64,000 nt of DNA from Ruminococcus flavefaciens (GCF_900108555.1 NZ_FNWV01000002.1:336227-400226); one strand, 5' to 3'; counted from the first letter of the stretch, positions 17,458 to 27,005 are shown. Numbers and translations are program-made. Notes: a model not told the origin generated them from the sequence alone.

Positions 17458-18846
17458 TTACGGACTAACGTAGCCCATAGGATCCTGAGCAACACCGTTC
17501 ACACGTACTTCAAAGTGGAGGTGAGCACCTGTTGACCAGCCTGTAGAGCCGATATATCCGATCACCTGTCCCTGTGATACGCTCTGACCTACAGATACGC
17601 AGGCAGAAGCAAGGTGACCATAGAGAGTGGAGTATGTACCGTCGTGTGAGATAACGACATAGTTGCCGTAACCGTCACCGCAGCAGTTTCCGTTCTTTGC
17701 ATAATCGTGTGTACAGCTGTTGTTTACGTAAATTACTGTACCTGCCTTTGCAGCGCAAGCAGCACCGCCGTGGATACCAGCGTCACCAATATCTATACCT
17801 CTGTGGGTAGTGCCCCATCTGTAGCCGTAGCCGCTTGAGATGTAGCAGAAGCCCGGTGCAGGCCATGAGAAGCCTGATGCGGAAGGAGCGGGGATATAAG
17901 CAGGTTCGCTGTATGTAGGAGTATAAGACTGACCGCTCTGTGCAGCCTGCTGAGCTGCGGCAGCCTGAGCCTGACGAGCAGCTTCCTGTTCAGCAGCTAC
18001 TCTTGCCTCATAAGCTCTCTGAGCTTCCTCAGCCTGTCTCTGTATCTCAGCCTCTATCATAGCATCGAATTCAGCGTTCATAGCAGCAAGGTCAGCCTTG
18101 TCGCTTTCGAGAGTCTGCTGTTCGAGAGTGATACGGTCAATTTCAGCCTGAGACTGTCTTGTCTTTTCATAGTAGACTTCCATCTCGGCATCTTTTTCTT
18201 CCTTACGCTTTTTCTGATCGTCCTGTTTCATAACAAGAGTAAGTCTTTCGGACTCAAGAGCCTGCTTATCCTGTTCCATTTGGTTGATCTCGTTAAGGAT
18301 ATCATTGATAAGCTCTTCATCGTATGAAGCGATACGGTTTACCATTTCAACACGCGAGAGCATATCGTAAAAGCTTGATGTACCTACTACAACAGTAGCG
18401 AGGTTTTCATTGCCTGTAACGTACATAGCGCACAGACGCTCTTTGAACAGCTCTACCTTCTTGTCGATAGCTTCCTGCTGATCCACGATAGACTTATCAA
18501 GTGCATCGATATTATTCTGAGTAGTTTCGATATCTGCCTCGATGCTTGCGAGCTCTTTTGTGAGGAGCTCGATATTATTCTTGATGATCTCTATCTGGTC
18601 TTTAAGAGTATTCTGATACTGCTGTTCAGCGTTTTTGTTTCCTTCGAGTGAGTCGATCTGGGTCTGAAGATCTGCGATCTTTGCTTCGTTTGCTTTTCTT
18701 TCTTCCTGAAGTTCAGCGACTGTCTTGGCAGAAGCCTTTGTGTTGCTGCTGCCTGATATCATAGGATATGCAGCGATAATGCCGACTGATAATGCTGAAC
18801 AAGTAACAAAAGAAAGTGTTTTTTTGACAATATTTAGCTTTTTCAT
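17458..18846 (-). CDS. Coiled-coil M23 peptidoglycan hydrolase (EnvC/PcsB-like)
   Basis: About 462 residues. A signal peptide is followed by a long coiled coil (about 40-270, rich in E, Q, K, A), a Pro/Ser linker (about 295-325) and a LytM/M23 domain. Zinc ligands are visible as HRGIDIG and GAHLHFEV, so the domain looks active, although an insert with extra cysteines (CTHDYAKNGNCCGDGYG) is unusual. Coiled-coil hydrolases of this type are activated by FtsEX, which is encoded directly upstream. The ATG at 18846 or TTG at 18852 may start it; the strong AAAGGAG lies about 45 nt upstream, so translation initiation is unclear. Confidence 0.85.
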   Translation of the reverse strand: MKKLNIVKKTLSFVTCSALSVGIIAAYPMISGSSNTKASAKTVAELQEERKANEAKIADLQTQIDSLEGNKNAEQQYQNTLKDQIEIIKNNIELLTKELASIEADIETTQNNIDALDKSIVDQQEAIDKKVELFKERLCAMYVTGNENLATVVVGTSSFYDMLSRVEMVNRIASYDEELINDILNEINQMEQDKQALESERLTLVMKQDDQKKRKEEKDAEMEVYYEKTRQSQAEIDRITLEQQTLESDKADLAAMNAEFDAMIEAEIQRQAEEAQRAYEARVAAEQEAARQAQAAAAQQAAQSGQSYTPTYSEPAYIPAPSASGFSWPAPGFCYISSGYGYRWGTTHRGIDIGDAGIHGGAACAAKAGTVIYVNNSCTHDYAKNGNCCGDGYGNYVVISHDGTYSTLYGHLASACVSVGQSVSQGQVIGYIGSTGWSTGAHLHFEVRVNGVAQDPMGYVSP

Positions 18847-18929
18847 AATCAAGCTGCGTATCGGACTGAGAATATGCTGTCCGAATGCACACTCCTTTCA
18901 TAAAAAATTTTCATATTACTTCTTACAGA

Positions 18930-19841
18930 TCAAACGTCAATATGCTTTCTTGTACTTATAACACTTCCGAGAGCACCAATAAGTGCGCCTGCAATAAGGT
19001 AAGCAAGTACGACTATTAGTCTGATTTTGTCGAACGGGATAATGCTGTTTACACCAACGGTGTTCATTATCATACCCTGTTCTGTTATCATATCATATAC
19101 CGAGCTGTAAACAGCCCATGTGATGAAATACGCGCCTGCGCCTGCGAAGAAGCCTGTTACCATACCTTCAACGAAGAAAGGCATACGTATGAAAGCGTTC
19201 GTTGCGCCAACGTATTTCATTATCTGTATCTCCTCACGGCGGGCAAAAACGCTTGCCTTTGTGGTATTGGAGATAATGATCATAGAGATTATCGAAAGAG
19301 CGATGATGATAGCACCTGCGATAAGTGATACCATTTTTCTGAGCTCTCTCAGGAATTCAGCCACCTGCGGTGAAGCAGATGCGCTCTGAACATTTGCAAC
19401 AGCTGATATCTGAGCGGTCGTATCAGCGATAAGGTCTGTATTTTTTACAGTAACGCTGAAACCGTCAGGCATAAAGCTTGCATCAGTGCCGATATACTCA
19501 TCGAATATTTTCTGAGCATTGGGGAGATTTGCTTTCTGTCTTGAAAGACCGTCCTCCTTTGAGATAAATGTTACTTTATCAATATTTGGGATAGCCTTGA
19601 TAGCTTCTTCTGCCGCTGCATTTTCCTGTTCGGTAGTACCTACCTTCATGAATACAGCAACTTCGTTCTGGCTTCCCAGACCTTTTATCATTGAGTTGAG
19701 GTTCACATAGAAGAGACCTGCTATACCAACGAGAAGAAGGGAAATGAGGAGCACACAGAATGTAGCGAAAGCCATCATCTTGTTTTTCCAGATATTTTCT
19801 ACGCCCTGATTGGCAAGATATCTGATACCGCTTACTTTCAT
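18930..19841 (-). CDS. ftsX: Cell division permease FtsX
   Basis: 303 residues with an N-terminal membrane helix (about 20-43), an extracellular domain (about 45-170) and three C-terminal helices (MacB/FtsX permease layout). With FtsE it forms an ABC-type complex that controls septal peptidoglycan hydrolases from across the membrane. Its ATG overlaps the ftsE stop (ATGA). Confidence 0.92.
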   Translation of the reverse strand: MKVSGIRYLANQGVENIWKNKMMAFATFCVLLISLLLVGIAGLFYVNLNSMIKGLGSQNEVAVFMKVGTTEQENAAAEEAIKAIPNIDKVTFISKEDGLSRQKANLPNAQKIFDEYIGTDASFMPDGFSVTVKNTDLIADTTAQISAVANVQSASASPQVAEFLRELRKMVSLIAGAIIIALSIISMIIISNTTKASVFARREEIQIMKYVGATNAFIRMPFFVEGMVTGFFAGAGAYFITWAVYSSVYDMITEQGMIMNTVGVNSIIPFDKIRLIVVLAYLIAGALIGALGSVISTRKHIDV

Positions 19842-20860
19842 TCTGCACCTCCCTTAGTTTTTTCGGTCAGTGCAGCCAGCAGAGCCTCGGGTGAGTCTGG
19901 ATCATCTTTTTTGATGCTCTTGCTGAGGTCAACATCGATATTGTCCGCAAGCTTCTGCATATCTTCTTTTTTCTCGGCGGAAGGGCCGTCAGGTACACCG
20001 CCTATAGCGGAAATGATATCATCTGCGGTCATATTCTCGATAGGAAGGTCGATAGTCTCCTCCGTATTGACCAGTTCTGCTTCATCAGCTTCCTGAGGTA
20101 TATCGTTTATTCTTTCGGCTTCGCTTACGGCAGCTGCCATAGCGTCGGCAGGCATCTCTGAGCCGATATCGGCAAGGAGCTCATCGTTAGCACCTGAGAT
20201 GACTTCATCGAATACGATCTCACCCTCAGTAATATTGATGATACGTCCGCCGAAGTGACGGACAAGATCGTGCTCATGTGTTACCATGAGTATAGTAGTA
20301 CCCTGATCGTTGATACCCTTGAGGAGCTCAACGATCTCGTATGAAAGCTCGGGATCGATGTTACCTGTAGGCTCGTCTGCGATTATGAGCTGAGGATCGT
20401 TTACCAGAGCTCTTGCAATAGCCACACGCTGTTTTTCACCGCCCGAGAGTTCATCGGGGTAAGAGTTTGTTTTTGCATGGAGTCCTACAAGACTTATAAC
20501 GTATGGGACTCTTTTGCGTATGTATTTGATCGGCGCGTCGATAACTCTGAGAACGAAAGCGATGTTCTCATATACTGTCATTGACGGGATCAGTCGGAAA
20601 TCCTGGAATACAAAGCCGAGAGTACGGCGGAATTCAGGTATTTTTCTTTTCTTCAGCTTGTTGAGGTTATAGCCGTTTACGGTAACAACACCGCTTGTAG
20701 CGTCTATCTCCTTGAGAAGCAGTTTTATCATAGTACTTTTGCCCGCACCTGATGAACCTACAACGAAAGCAAAGTCGCCGTCGTTGATCTTGAGGCTGAC
20801 GTTATTGAGAGCGTCAACGCCGCTTGAGTAGGTCACGGATACGTTTTTAAGTTCTACCAA
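19838..20860 (-). CDS. ftsE: Cell division ATP-binding protein FtsE with C-terminal extension
   Basis: The first about 225 residues are a standard FtsE: Walker A GSSGAGKST, Q-loop VFQDFRL, signature LSGGEKQR, Walker B LIIADEPTGNIDP and H-loop VTHEHDLV. An acidic tail of about 110 residues follows (rich in E, D, A, S) that most FtsE proteins do not have. The start is TTG at 20860 with AGGTAGG upstream. It lies in the operon ftsE-ftsX-M23 hydrolase. The tail may be a regulatory or interaction segment (inference). Confidence 0.93.
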   Translation of the reverse strand: MVELKNVSVTYSSGVDALNNVSLKINDGDFAFVVGSSGAGKSTMIKLLLKEIDATSGVVTVNGYNLNKLKKRKIPEFRRTLGFVFQDFRLIPSMTVYENIAFVLRVIDAPIKYIRKRVPYVISLVGLHAKTNSYPDELSGGEKQRVAIARALVNDPQLIIADEPTGNIDPELSYEIVELLKGINDQGTTILMVTHEHDLVRHFGGRIINITEGEIVFDEVISGANDELLADIGSEMPADAMAAAVSEAERINDIPQEADEAELVNTEETIDLPIENMTADDIISAIGGVPDGPSAEKKEDMQKLADNIDVDLSKSIKKDDPDSPEALLAALTEKTKGGAE

Positions 20861-20928
20861 TGGGTTACACCTACCTTAATCTTTGGGACGGGGGAACGTC
20901 CATAGCTCAGACAACGGATATACCGTTA

Positions 20929-22014
20929 TCAGAACTTGACAGGATTAGCAGACAGGTACTTCTTTACCATGAGGGCGATCTTGAATATGATAGCGTGATC
21001 GAACTCACGAAGATCGAGACCTGTGAGCTTCTTGATCTTTTCGAGTCTGTAAACGAGTGTATTTCTGTGAACGAATAATTTTCTTGAAGTCTCTGAAACG
21101 TTGAGGTTGTTCTCGAAGAACTTCTGGATAGTAAAGAGTGTTTCGTGATCGAGTGACTCGATGCTGCCTACCTTGAATACTTCGTGGAGGAAAGTCTCAC
21201 ACAGAGTTGTAGGAAGATGATAGATAAGACGAGCGATACCGAGGTTGTCGTAGCTTACGATGACCTTGTCTGTATCGAATACCTTGCCGACTTCAAGAGC
21301 CATCTGAGCTTCCTTGAATGAACGAGCAAGATCCTTAACGCCTACAACGGCAGTACCGATACCAACGTTAACTCTTGTATAGAACTCGCTGCTGAGAGTA
21401 TCAGCGATAGAACGAGCAAGCTTTTCGAGGTCCTTTGAGTCAACAGCACTCTTGAGCTCCTTGACGAGGACGATATCAGTTTCAGTGATATTGAAAACGA
21501 AGTCCTTGTTCTTGTCAGGGAAGAGGTTCTGGATAACATCATAAGCCGAGATGTCGTTAGCTGAGATTATTCTGATAAGGAATACAGCACGGCTGATCTC
21601 TGCATTGAAGTGGAGCTCTCTTGCCTTGATAACGATATCGCCGGGGAGTACATTATCGAGGATAACGTTCTTGATGAAGTTATTTCTGTCATACTTCTCA
21701 TCGTAGTACTGCTTGATATTTGAAAGTGCGATAGCGAGAATGCTTGCATACTTAGCAGCAGCATCGTCAACACCTTCAACGAAAACCGCATAGTCAGGCT
21801 TTACTCTTGAGCCGAAAGGCTTGTATGTGAAGCCGTCGCGGATAAAGATATCGTGTGAATCGCTGAGGTCGAGTGAAACGAACTCGTTTGTAGTACCTAC
21901 ACGGGACAGGTCACTGCAAGCGATGATTGTTGCGGTCTCATCAACTACACCGATAGTAGCGTCGATAGAGTCGCGCATCTGATGAACTAAACCCTGAAAT
22001 AATCTGTTGGACAT
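20929..22014 (-). CDS. PucR/CdaR-type transcriptional regulator
   Basis: 361 residues. The C-terminal helix-turn-helix of the PucR family is clear: FFENNLNVSETSRKLFVHRNTLVYRLEKIKKLTGLD can be split into the N-terminal 'LNVSETSRKL' and the recognition 'HRNTLVYRLEKI' parts. The middle (about 130-270) looks like a degenerate GGDEF-like domain as in CdaR. The ligand is unknown. It sits just upstream of ftsE on the same strand, about 70 nt away. The gap 22015-22264 between it and argS holds AT-rich DNA with TGTTAAC repeats near 22125-22150 and no gene. Confidence 0.75.
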   Translation of the reverse strand: MSNRLFQGLVHQMRDSIDATIGVVDETATIIACSDLSRVGTTNEFVSLDLSDSHDIFIRDGFTYKPFGSRVKPDYAVFVEGVDDAAAKYASILAIALSNIKQYYDEKYDRNNFIKNVILDNVLPGDIVIKARELHFNAEISRAVFLIRIISANDISAYDVIQNLFPDKNKDFVFNITETDIVLVKELKSAVDSKDLEKLARSIADTLSSEFYTRVNVGIGTAVVGVKDLARSFKEAQMALEVGKVFDTDKVIVSYDNLGIARLIYHLPTTLCETFLHEVFKVGSIESLDHETLFTIQKFFENNLNVSETSRKLFVHRNTLVYRLEKIKKLTGLDLREFDHAIIFKIALMVKKYLSANPVKF

Positions 22015-22264
22015 GATTTACATCCTTTCTCTTAATAAGATCTTTATTTTGAGCGGACCTTCAAGGAAAGTCGGGGAGGTATCAGTTCCTCAACATATTA
22101 CAAATTGTAACACATTTTTGACCCGAATTTGTTAACAAAGTGTTAACATTCGTCTGAAGGCTCACAAACATGACTTACATATATGTTGGATTTTGTTGAA
22201 CTTGCACAAGAGAATTAAATTCTTTGTAACCAAGCTGTAATTTTTACGGTTTAAAATGTAATTT

Positions 22265-24034
22265 TTACATTTTCTCAGGTCTGTCGATGTTGAGTATCTC
22301 CAGAGTATTCCTGAGTGTCTGACGAACAGCAACGCTGAGAAGTATACGTGCGTCTCTGAGCTGTTCATTCTCCGCATTCTTTACGCTGCAAGCGTCGTAG
22401 AAGCGGTGGAAGAGAGTAGCAAGATCAATTGCATACTTTGTTATCTTTGCGGGATCGTAGCTCTTTGCTGCAAGGTCGATCTCCTTAGGAAGTGAAGCAA
22501 GATGACGGATAAGCTCTATCTCTCTTGGGTCTGTAAGGAGGTCAAGGTCTGCGGACTCGGGTACGTTTATGCCTTCCTCGGCGAGAGCCCTGAGCATACT
22601 GCAAATTCTTGCATGAGCGTACTGTACGTAGTATACAGGATTTTGCGAAGTCTTTTCGATAGCCAGACCGAGATCAAACTCAAACTGTGAATTTGCTTCA
22701 CGGAGATTGAAGAAGAAACGGGCTGCATCTATCGGTATCTCATCGAGGAGAGTTACCAGCGTGATAGCCTTGCCGCTTCTCTTTGAAAGCTTTACGGTCT
22801 CACCGTTGCGTACCAGTCTTACCATCTGCATGAGAACTACGTCAAGCTTTGTCTCGTCAACACCGAGAGCGTTGAGAGCTGCTTTAAGTCTCGGAACGTA
22901 GCCGTGGTGGTCAGCACCGAGAACGTTTATTGCCTTGTCGAAGTTACGTGTTACCAGCTTGTCATAGTGGTAAGCGATATCGGGAACGATATATGTGTAA
23001 AGACCGTTGCTTCTCTTTAATACGAAGTCCTTGTCAAGACCGTATTCCGTAGCCTTGAACCAGACAGCACCGTCCTGCTCGTAAGCCTTTCCTGCTTCCA
23101 TGAGCTTGTCAACTACAAGTTTAGTTTCATTCTTTGCGTGGATAGTGCTTTCTCTGAACCAGTTGTCGTAAACGATGCGGTACTTTTTAAGGTCGCGCTC
23201 CAGACCTGCTATATTAATAGGAAGAGCGTAGTCAACGAGAGCCTTGCGGCGTTCCTGTTCCGAAACGCTCTCCATAGCCTTTCCGTTGATGTCGTAGAAG
23301 TTCTTTGCGTGTTCGATGATATCAGTTCCGAGGTAAACGTCCTCAGGCATCTCGAACTCTCCGCCTTCACCGCTGCCTTCATATATTACAGAGCAGAGCT
23401 TATCGGTATCGTCCTTGTACTGAGCGATGAGCTGCTGACCCTTATCGGAGCAGAGCTGTAAATATCTGAGCTCAAGTGACTTTCCGAACTTTTCGATCTG
23501 ATTGCCTGCGTCATTTACGTAGAACTCGCGCTCTGCGTGATAGCCTGCCCACTGGAGAACGCTTGCGAGACAGTCACCGATTGCACCGCCTCTTGCATTA
23601 CCGATATGCATAGGACCTGTGGGGTTTGCGGAAACGAATTCAACGAGAACTTTCTTGCCCTTGCCGAGCTCGGTCTTACCGTAGTTTTCACCCTCCTCGA
23701 GAACGTTGCGTACAACGTCCGAGAACCAGCTTCTTCCGAGGAAGAAATTGAGAAATCCGGGACCTGCAACTTCGGCTTTCTCGAAGATAGTGCCTTCGAG
23801 AACGAGTTTTTCGCATATCATCTCAGCGATCTTTCTCGGCGGCATTCTCAGAGCCTTTGCACAGACCATAGCGGTATTTGCAGCAAAATCGCCATGTGAC
23901 TTGTCGGCAGGTATCTCGATATTGAATGACGGAAGCGGAACTGTGGGAACTGCTTCCTCGGCAACGAGTCGTCCGAGAGCGTCCATGATTATCTCACGGA
24001 GTCGGAGCGATGCAGAGTTAATAAGGTCTGACAT
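22265..24034 (-). CDS. argS: Arginyl-tRNA synthetase
   Basis: 589 residues. The N-terminal additional domain, the HIGH motif as PMHIGNARGG near residue 140, and KMSKS replaced by VKLSKRSGKA (common in ArgRS) are seen. The C-terminal anticodon-binding domain ends with LRNTLEILNIDRPEKM. It attaches arginine to tRNA. It lies 24 nt after the DUF1934 gene in what looks like a ddl-like/DUF1934/argS operon. Confidence 0.95.
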   Translation of the reverse strand: MSDLINSASLRLREIIMDALGRLVAEEAVPTVPLPSFNIEIPADKSHGDFAANTAMVCAKALRMPPRKIAEMICEKLVLEGTIFEKAEVAGPGFLNFFLGRSWFSDVVRNVLEEGENYGKTELGKGKKVLVEFVSANPTGPMHIGNARGGAIGDCLASVLQWAGYHAEREFYVNDAGNQIEKFGKSLELRYLQLCSDKGQQLIAQYKDDTDKLCSVIYEGSGEGGEFEMPEDVYLGTDIIEHAKNFYDINGKAMESVSEQERRKALVDYALPINIAGLERDLKKYRIVYDNWFRESTIHAKNETKLVVDKLMEAGKAYEQDGAVWFKATEYGLDKDFVLKRSNGLYTYIVPDIAYHYDKLVTRNFDKAINVLGADHHGYVPRLKAALNALGVDETKLDVVLMQMVRLVRNGETVKLSKRSGKAITLVTLLDEIPIDAARFFFNLREANSQFEFDLGLAIEKTSQNPVYYVQYAHARICSMLRALAEEGINVPESADLDLLTDPREIELIRHLASLPKEIDLAAKSYDPAKITKYAIDLATLFHRFYDACSVKNAENEQLRDARILLSVAVRQTLRNTLEILNIDRPEKM

Positions 24035-24058
24035 TATATCTATCCTTTCTTGTCAGGT

Positions 24059-24481
24059 TCAGTTCTGAGCCTGCATTGTCATGATTATCTCGTTATCTGA
24101 AAGATACGAGGAATTTAAGTCGAGGGTATACTTTAAATAAAGCCTTCCGTTTTCGGCGAGAGTGTTTTCGATAGCGTGTGTGTAAACGCCGATCTGAAGG
24201 TTTCCGTAGGGAGTACCGTACTGGCAGAAGTGCTTGCGTCCGATCTCGAGGGAAAGGACTGAATTTGCAGAGCCTTCACGGGTTATGGAAGCATTTTTGC
24301 AGTCATCTACTTTAATAGTAGTGACCGAACCTTCAAAGCCTGTTGCTGAGGTATCTTCATAGGAAATGATGTCCCAGCCGTTTTCTCTTTTGAAATTGGC
24401 TTTTGTGAGAAGCTCTGTCTCGTTTTTTTCATCTTCCTGCCACTGGATACTCGTAAGGGAAATCAATACATTATTTTTCAA
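24059..24481 (-). CDS. DUF1934 (YwiB-like) beta-barrel protein
   Basis: 140 residues. The family pattern is seen: an N-terminal strand with 'VLISLTSIQ', a GRKHFCQYGTPYGNLQIGVYT segment, and a final 'YLKYTLDLNSSYLSDNEI' strand. In many Firmicutes this gene precedes argS, as here. The start is TTG at 24481 with AAGGAG upstream. The molecular role is unknown; a calycin-like barrel is assumed. Confidence 0.8.
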   Translation of the reverse strand: MKNNVLISLTSIQWQEDEKNETELLTKANFKRENGWDIISYEDTSATGFEGSVTTIKVDDCKNASITREGSANSVLSLEIGRKHFCQYGTPYGNLQIGVYTHAIENTLAENGRLYLKYTLDLNSSYLSDNEIIMTMQAQN

Positions 24482-24512
24482 AACAATCTCCTTATAGCAT
24501 CATAATTATTTT

Positions 24513-24567
24513 ATGATATCATAATGATATCGGGATGATATCAAGGTGATATTAAAATGATATCAAT
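24513..24567. repeat. 11-nt periodic array of ATGATATC units
   Basis: Five copies of an A/GTGATATC/T core start at 24513, 24524, 24535, 24546 and 24557, exactly 11 nt apart. A weaker copy may begin at 24502. The last unit contains the stop codon of the ddl-like gene, and the array runs to within about 35 nt of the DUF1934 start. Each core centres on the palindrome GATATC. The 11-nt step is close to one DNA turn, so all cores lie on the same face. Confidence 0.85.
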
Positions 24568-25636
24568 ATGTCCTGTCTGCGTTATCGACAGCCTGTTCGA
24601 TAAGAACGTCGATAAGCTCATCATGTGAAAATCCCAGATCTTCCATAAGCTTCGGGAAAACACTGTTTTTTCTTAGTCCGGGCATAGTGCCTATCTTGTT
24701 GAGGAGCAGCTCGCCGTCCTCTGTGAGGAAGAGGTCGACTCTTGCCATTCCCTTACAGCCCAGTGCCTTAAAAGCCTTTATTGCTGTTTCCTGCGCCATT
24801 TTTTCGATATCTCTTGAGAGGTCGGCAGGAATTGTAAGATCATCACCTGTACTTACATTAAAATCCGTAGGATCGTAGGGCCTGTTTGAATTCTTTATCT
24901 CGCCGATAGCCGAACAGACGGGCGAATCGTAGCCATATACAGCTGCTTCAAGCTTGCGAGCCTTTACGTATTTTTCCACAACGACTTTATTGTCGCTTGA
25001 AAAAGCGAGCTTTACTGCACTTATGAGCTGTTCTGCGTTTTCAGCGAAGCTTGTGCCTGCGTTGCTGCCGCTGTTGGCAGGCTTGACTACCATAGGAAAT
25101 CCAAGCTTGTCAGCGATATCCGTGCATCTTTCGTCAAGCTGATTTATCTCGCGTTGAGTGATGAGCTGCCATTTTGCAGTCTTTATATCGTAATCGTCCA
25201 TTACCATGTGAGTGTGGGATTTATCCATACATGAAGCGGAAGCAAGTACGCCGCTTCCAACGTAGGGTATTCCCGAAAGGTCGAGAAGTCCTTGTATAGT
25301 GCCGTCACCGCTGCGCTTGCCTGTGAGTATGGGAAATACTACATCTATTTTCTTTACTGAGATCTCACCGTTTTCGATAGTGATTATGCCTCTGTGGAGC
25401 GGATCGGGTGATATAAGTGCGGAAGTGCAGTCTGTATTCTGCTCCCATGTCCCGTCAGCGATCTCATCGGGAGAACCCGGGAAATAAAGCCACCTGCCCT
25501 TACGTGTTATGCCTATGCAAATTACTTCATATTTATCTCTGGGAATGTTCTGTATAACTTCCGCAGCGGACGCAAGAGAAAGGTCGTGTTCGCGCGAAGT
25601 GCCGCCAAAAATCACAGCAGCCTTGATCTTTGCCAT
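24563..25636 (-). CDS. D-alanine--D-alanine ligase homologue with substituted active site
   Basis: A 357-residue ATP-grasp protein aligning along its length with Ddl (FGGTSREHDLSLASA, GTIQGLLDLSGIPYVGSGV, MVVKPANSGSNAG, KGMARVDLF). Ddl joins two D-Ala for peptidoglycan. However, key positions differ: the usual HG..GEDGT is T105-G-K-R-S-G110-D-G; the second Ser of GSSVG is N192; the metal-binding E-x-N-T is K314-I-G316-T; and the T after PG-x is R322. The frame and codons were read directly from the DNA. It could be a divergent ligase, a pseudoenzyme or a regulator. It heads the DUF1934-argS operon. Confidence 0.8.
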   Translation of the reverse strand: MAKIKAAVIFGGTSREHDLSLASAAEVIQNIPRDKYEVICIGITRKGRWLYFPGSPDEIADGTWEQNTDCTSALISPDPLHRGIITIENGEISVKKIDVVFPILTGKRSGDGTIQGLLDLSGIPYVGSGVLASASCMDKSHTHMVMDDYDIKTAKWQLITQREINQLDERCTDIADKLGFPMVVKPANSGSNAGTSFAENAEQLISAVKLAFSSDNKVVVEKYVKARKLEAAVYGYDSPVCSAIGEIKNSNRPYDPTDFNVSTGDDLTIPADLSRDIEKMAQETAIKAFKALGCKGMARVDLFLTEDGELLLNKIGTMPGLRKNSVFPKLMEDLGFSHDELIDVLIEQAVDNADRTY

Positions 25637-25884
25637 ATGTTTCTCCTTTTAAATAGTAGTCTCTATTTTTTATTGTCATTTTCAAGTATCACTATATTTT
25701 ATCACATTTCACAAAAAACTGCAAGTATTTTTTGCGAAAATGCGGAATAGGACAGTGAATTTCGCAAGGATAACGCATAGCGGACAATTTTCAACTATCG
25801 AAATTGTGCATAATGACAACAAAAATATCTGCTTTTCATCAATTTGACGGAATACCCCTTGTTAAAAATGACGAAGCATAAAGC

Positions 25885-25916
25885 AAAAAGAGACTGTCGT
25901 AAGGCAGTCTCTTTTT
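25885..25916 (-). terminator. Terminator after the GH130 gene (within gap 25637-25959)
   Basis: A 12-bp stem AAAAAGAGACTG/CAGTCTCTTTTT with an 8-nt loop and T-runs on both strands. The remaining gap down to 25637 is AT-rich and holds the presumed promoter of the ddl-like gene; no gene is seen. Confidence 0.9.
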
Positions 25917-25959
25917 ATGAAAGTGAGTGATTTAAGATGTTGTCATAAAACAAATACCA

Positions 25960-26979
25960 TTATCTGATACCAAGTGTATCATCTTCGGGCTGAAGCTTGT
26001 CATACTTCAGGATATAATCATATATCTCCTGTACAGTAGTGAAAGCGACTCCCACATAGCTGTCTGCACAGCCGTAATATATAGCGATGCGTCCTGTATC
26101 TGCATCTGTAAGCGCTGCACACGGAAAGCACACATTCGGCACAAATCCGCGTTCTTCGTACCACTCCTCGGGGGTGAGGATATAATTCGAGCAGCGGTGA
26201 AGTACTTTCGAGGGTTCATTGATGTCGAGTATCGCCGCGCCTATGCTGTAAACATAGCCGTTGCAGGTGTTAACGACACCGTGGTAGAAAATGAGCCAGC
26301 CCTTGTCCGTCTCGATGGGGGCAGCTCCGCCGCCTATTTTAAGGTTTTCCCACCAGTTTTCACAGCGTCCCATGACATGACGGTGACGCCCCCAGTAGAC
26401 CATATCCTTACTCTCTGTGAGGAAGATGTCGCCGAAGGCTGTATGACCGTTGTCACAGGGGCGAGAAAGCATTACGAAATTACCGTTTATCCTGCGAGGG
26501 AAAAGGACCGCGTTACGGTTGTAGGGGAGAAAAGGGTTTTCTAAGCGGGTGAAGGTCTTGAAATCGGTAGTTTTCGCAATGCCTATCGTAGGACCGAATG
26601 CATCCTGACACCACATTATATAATATGTGTCCTCAACTTTTACAAGACGTGGGTCGTATGCATATATCGGCATGAAAGGTTCGCCTTTTTCATTGGTGAA
26701 GGGGATCTTTTCTTCATCGAATTCCCAATGAATGGCGTCTTTGCTCCTTCCAAGGTAAATATGAGGGATACCGTTTCGCTGCTCACCGCGGAAAACGCCA
26801 ATATATCCGTCGCCGTAAGGGGTTACGGCACTGTTGAAGATCCTTGCCACATTCGGGAGAGGGTTCCTGTCGATAATGGGGTTTTCGCTGTATCTCCATA
26901 CGGGAGAGGTGCATTTTTCGGGCTTATCCTGCCATGGGATCGAAGGCAGGCTTTCTCCGATGATTTTAATATCCGCCAT
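25960..26979 (-). CDS. GH130 mannoside phosphorylase (probable beta-1,4-mannooligosaccharide phosphorylase)
   Basis: 339 residues, a five-bladed beta-propeller family. Landmarks include NPLPNVARIFNSAVTPY, the catalytic-region YDPRLVKVEDTYYIMWCQD, RNAVLFPRRI, KIGGGAAPIETDKGWLIFYHGV and FPCAALTD. GH130 enzymes phosphorolyse beta-mannosides, releasing mannose 1-phosphate. The length of about 340 fits the mannooligosaccharide phosphorylase subgroup better than the longer mannosylglucose phosphorylases. It is cytoplasmic (no signal peptide) and would use imported mannan fragments. It has a consensus promoter overlapping a palindrome. Confidence 0.88.
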   Translation of the reverse strand: MADIKIIGESLPSIPWQDKPEKCTSPVWRYSENPIIDRNPLPNVARIFNSAVTPYGDGYIGVFRGEQRNGIPHIYLGRSKDAIHWEFDEEKIPFTNEKGEPFMPIYAYDPRLVKVEDTYYIMWCQDAFGPTIGIAKTTDFKTFTRLENPFLPYNRNAVLFPRRINGNFVMLSRPCDNGHTAFGDIFLTESKDMVYWGRHRHVMGRCENWWENLKIGGGAAPIETDKGWLIFYHGVVNTCNGYVYSIGAAILDINEPSKVLHRCSNYILTPEEWYEERGFVPNVCFPCAALTDADTGRIAIYYGCADSYVGVAFTTVQEIYDYILKYDKLQPEDDTLGIR

Positions 26980-27005
26980 AATATACTCCTTTAATTAAGG
27001 GTGAC

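Noticed and set aside
20860..21078. 72-residue plus-strand frame over the end of the PucR-like gene
   Set aside because: It lies antisense to a well-supported gene, with no ribosome site; taken as a shadow.
24502..24567. CRISPR or plasmid iterons at the GATATC array
   Set aside because: The 11-nt unit leaves no spacer, and no replication initiator is nearby; it is reported as a phased array only.
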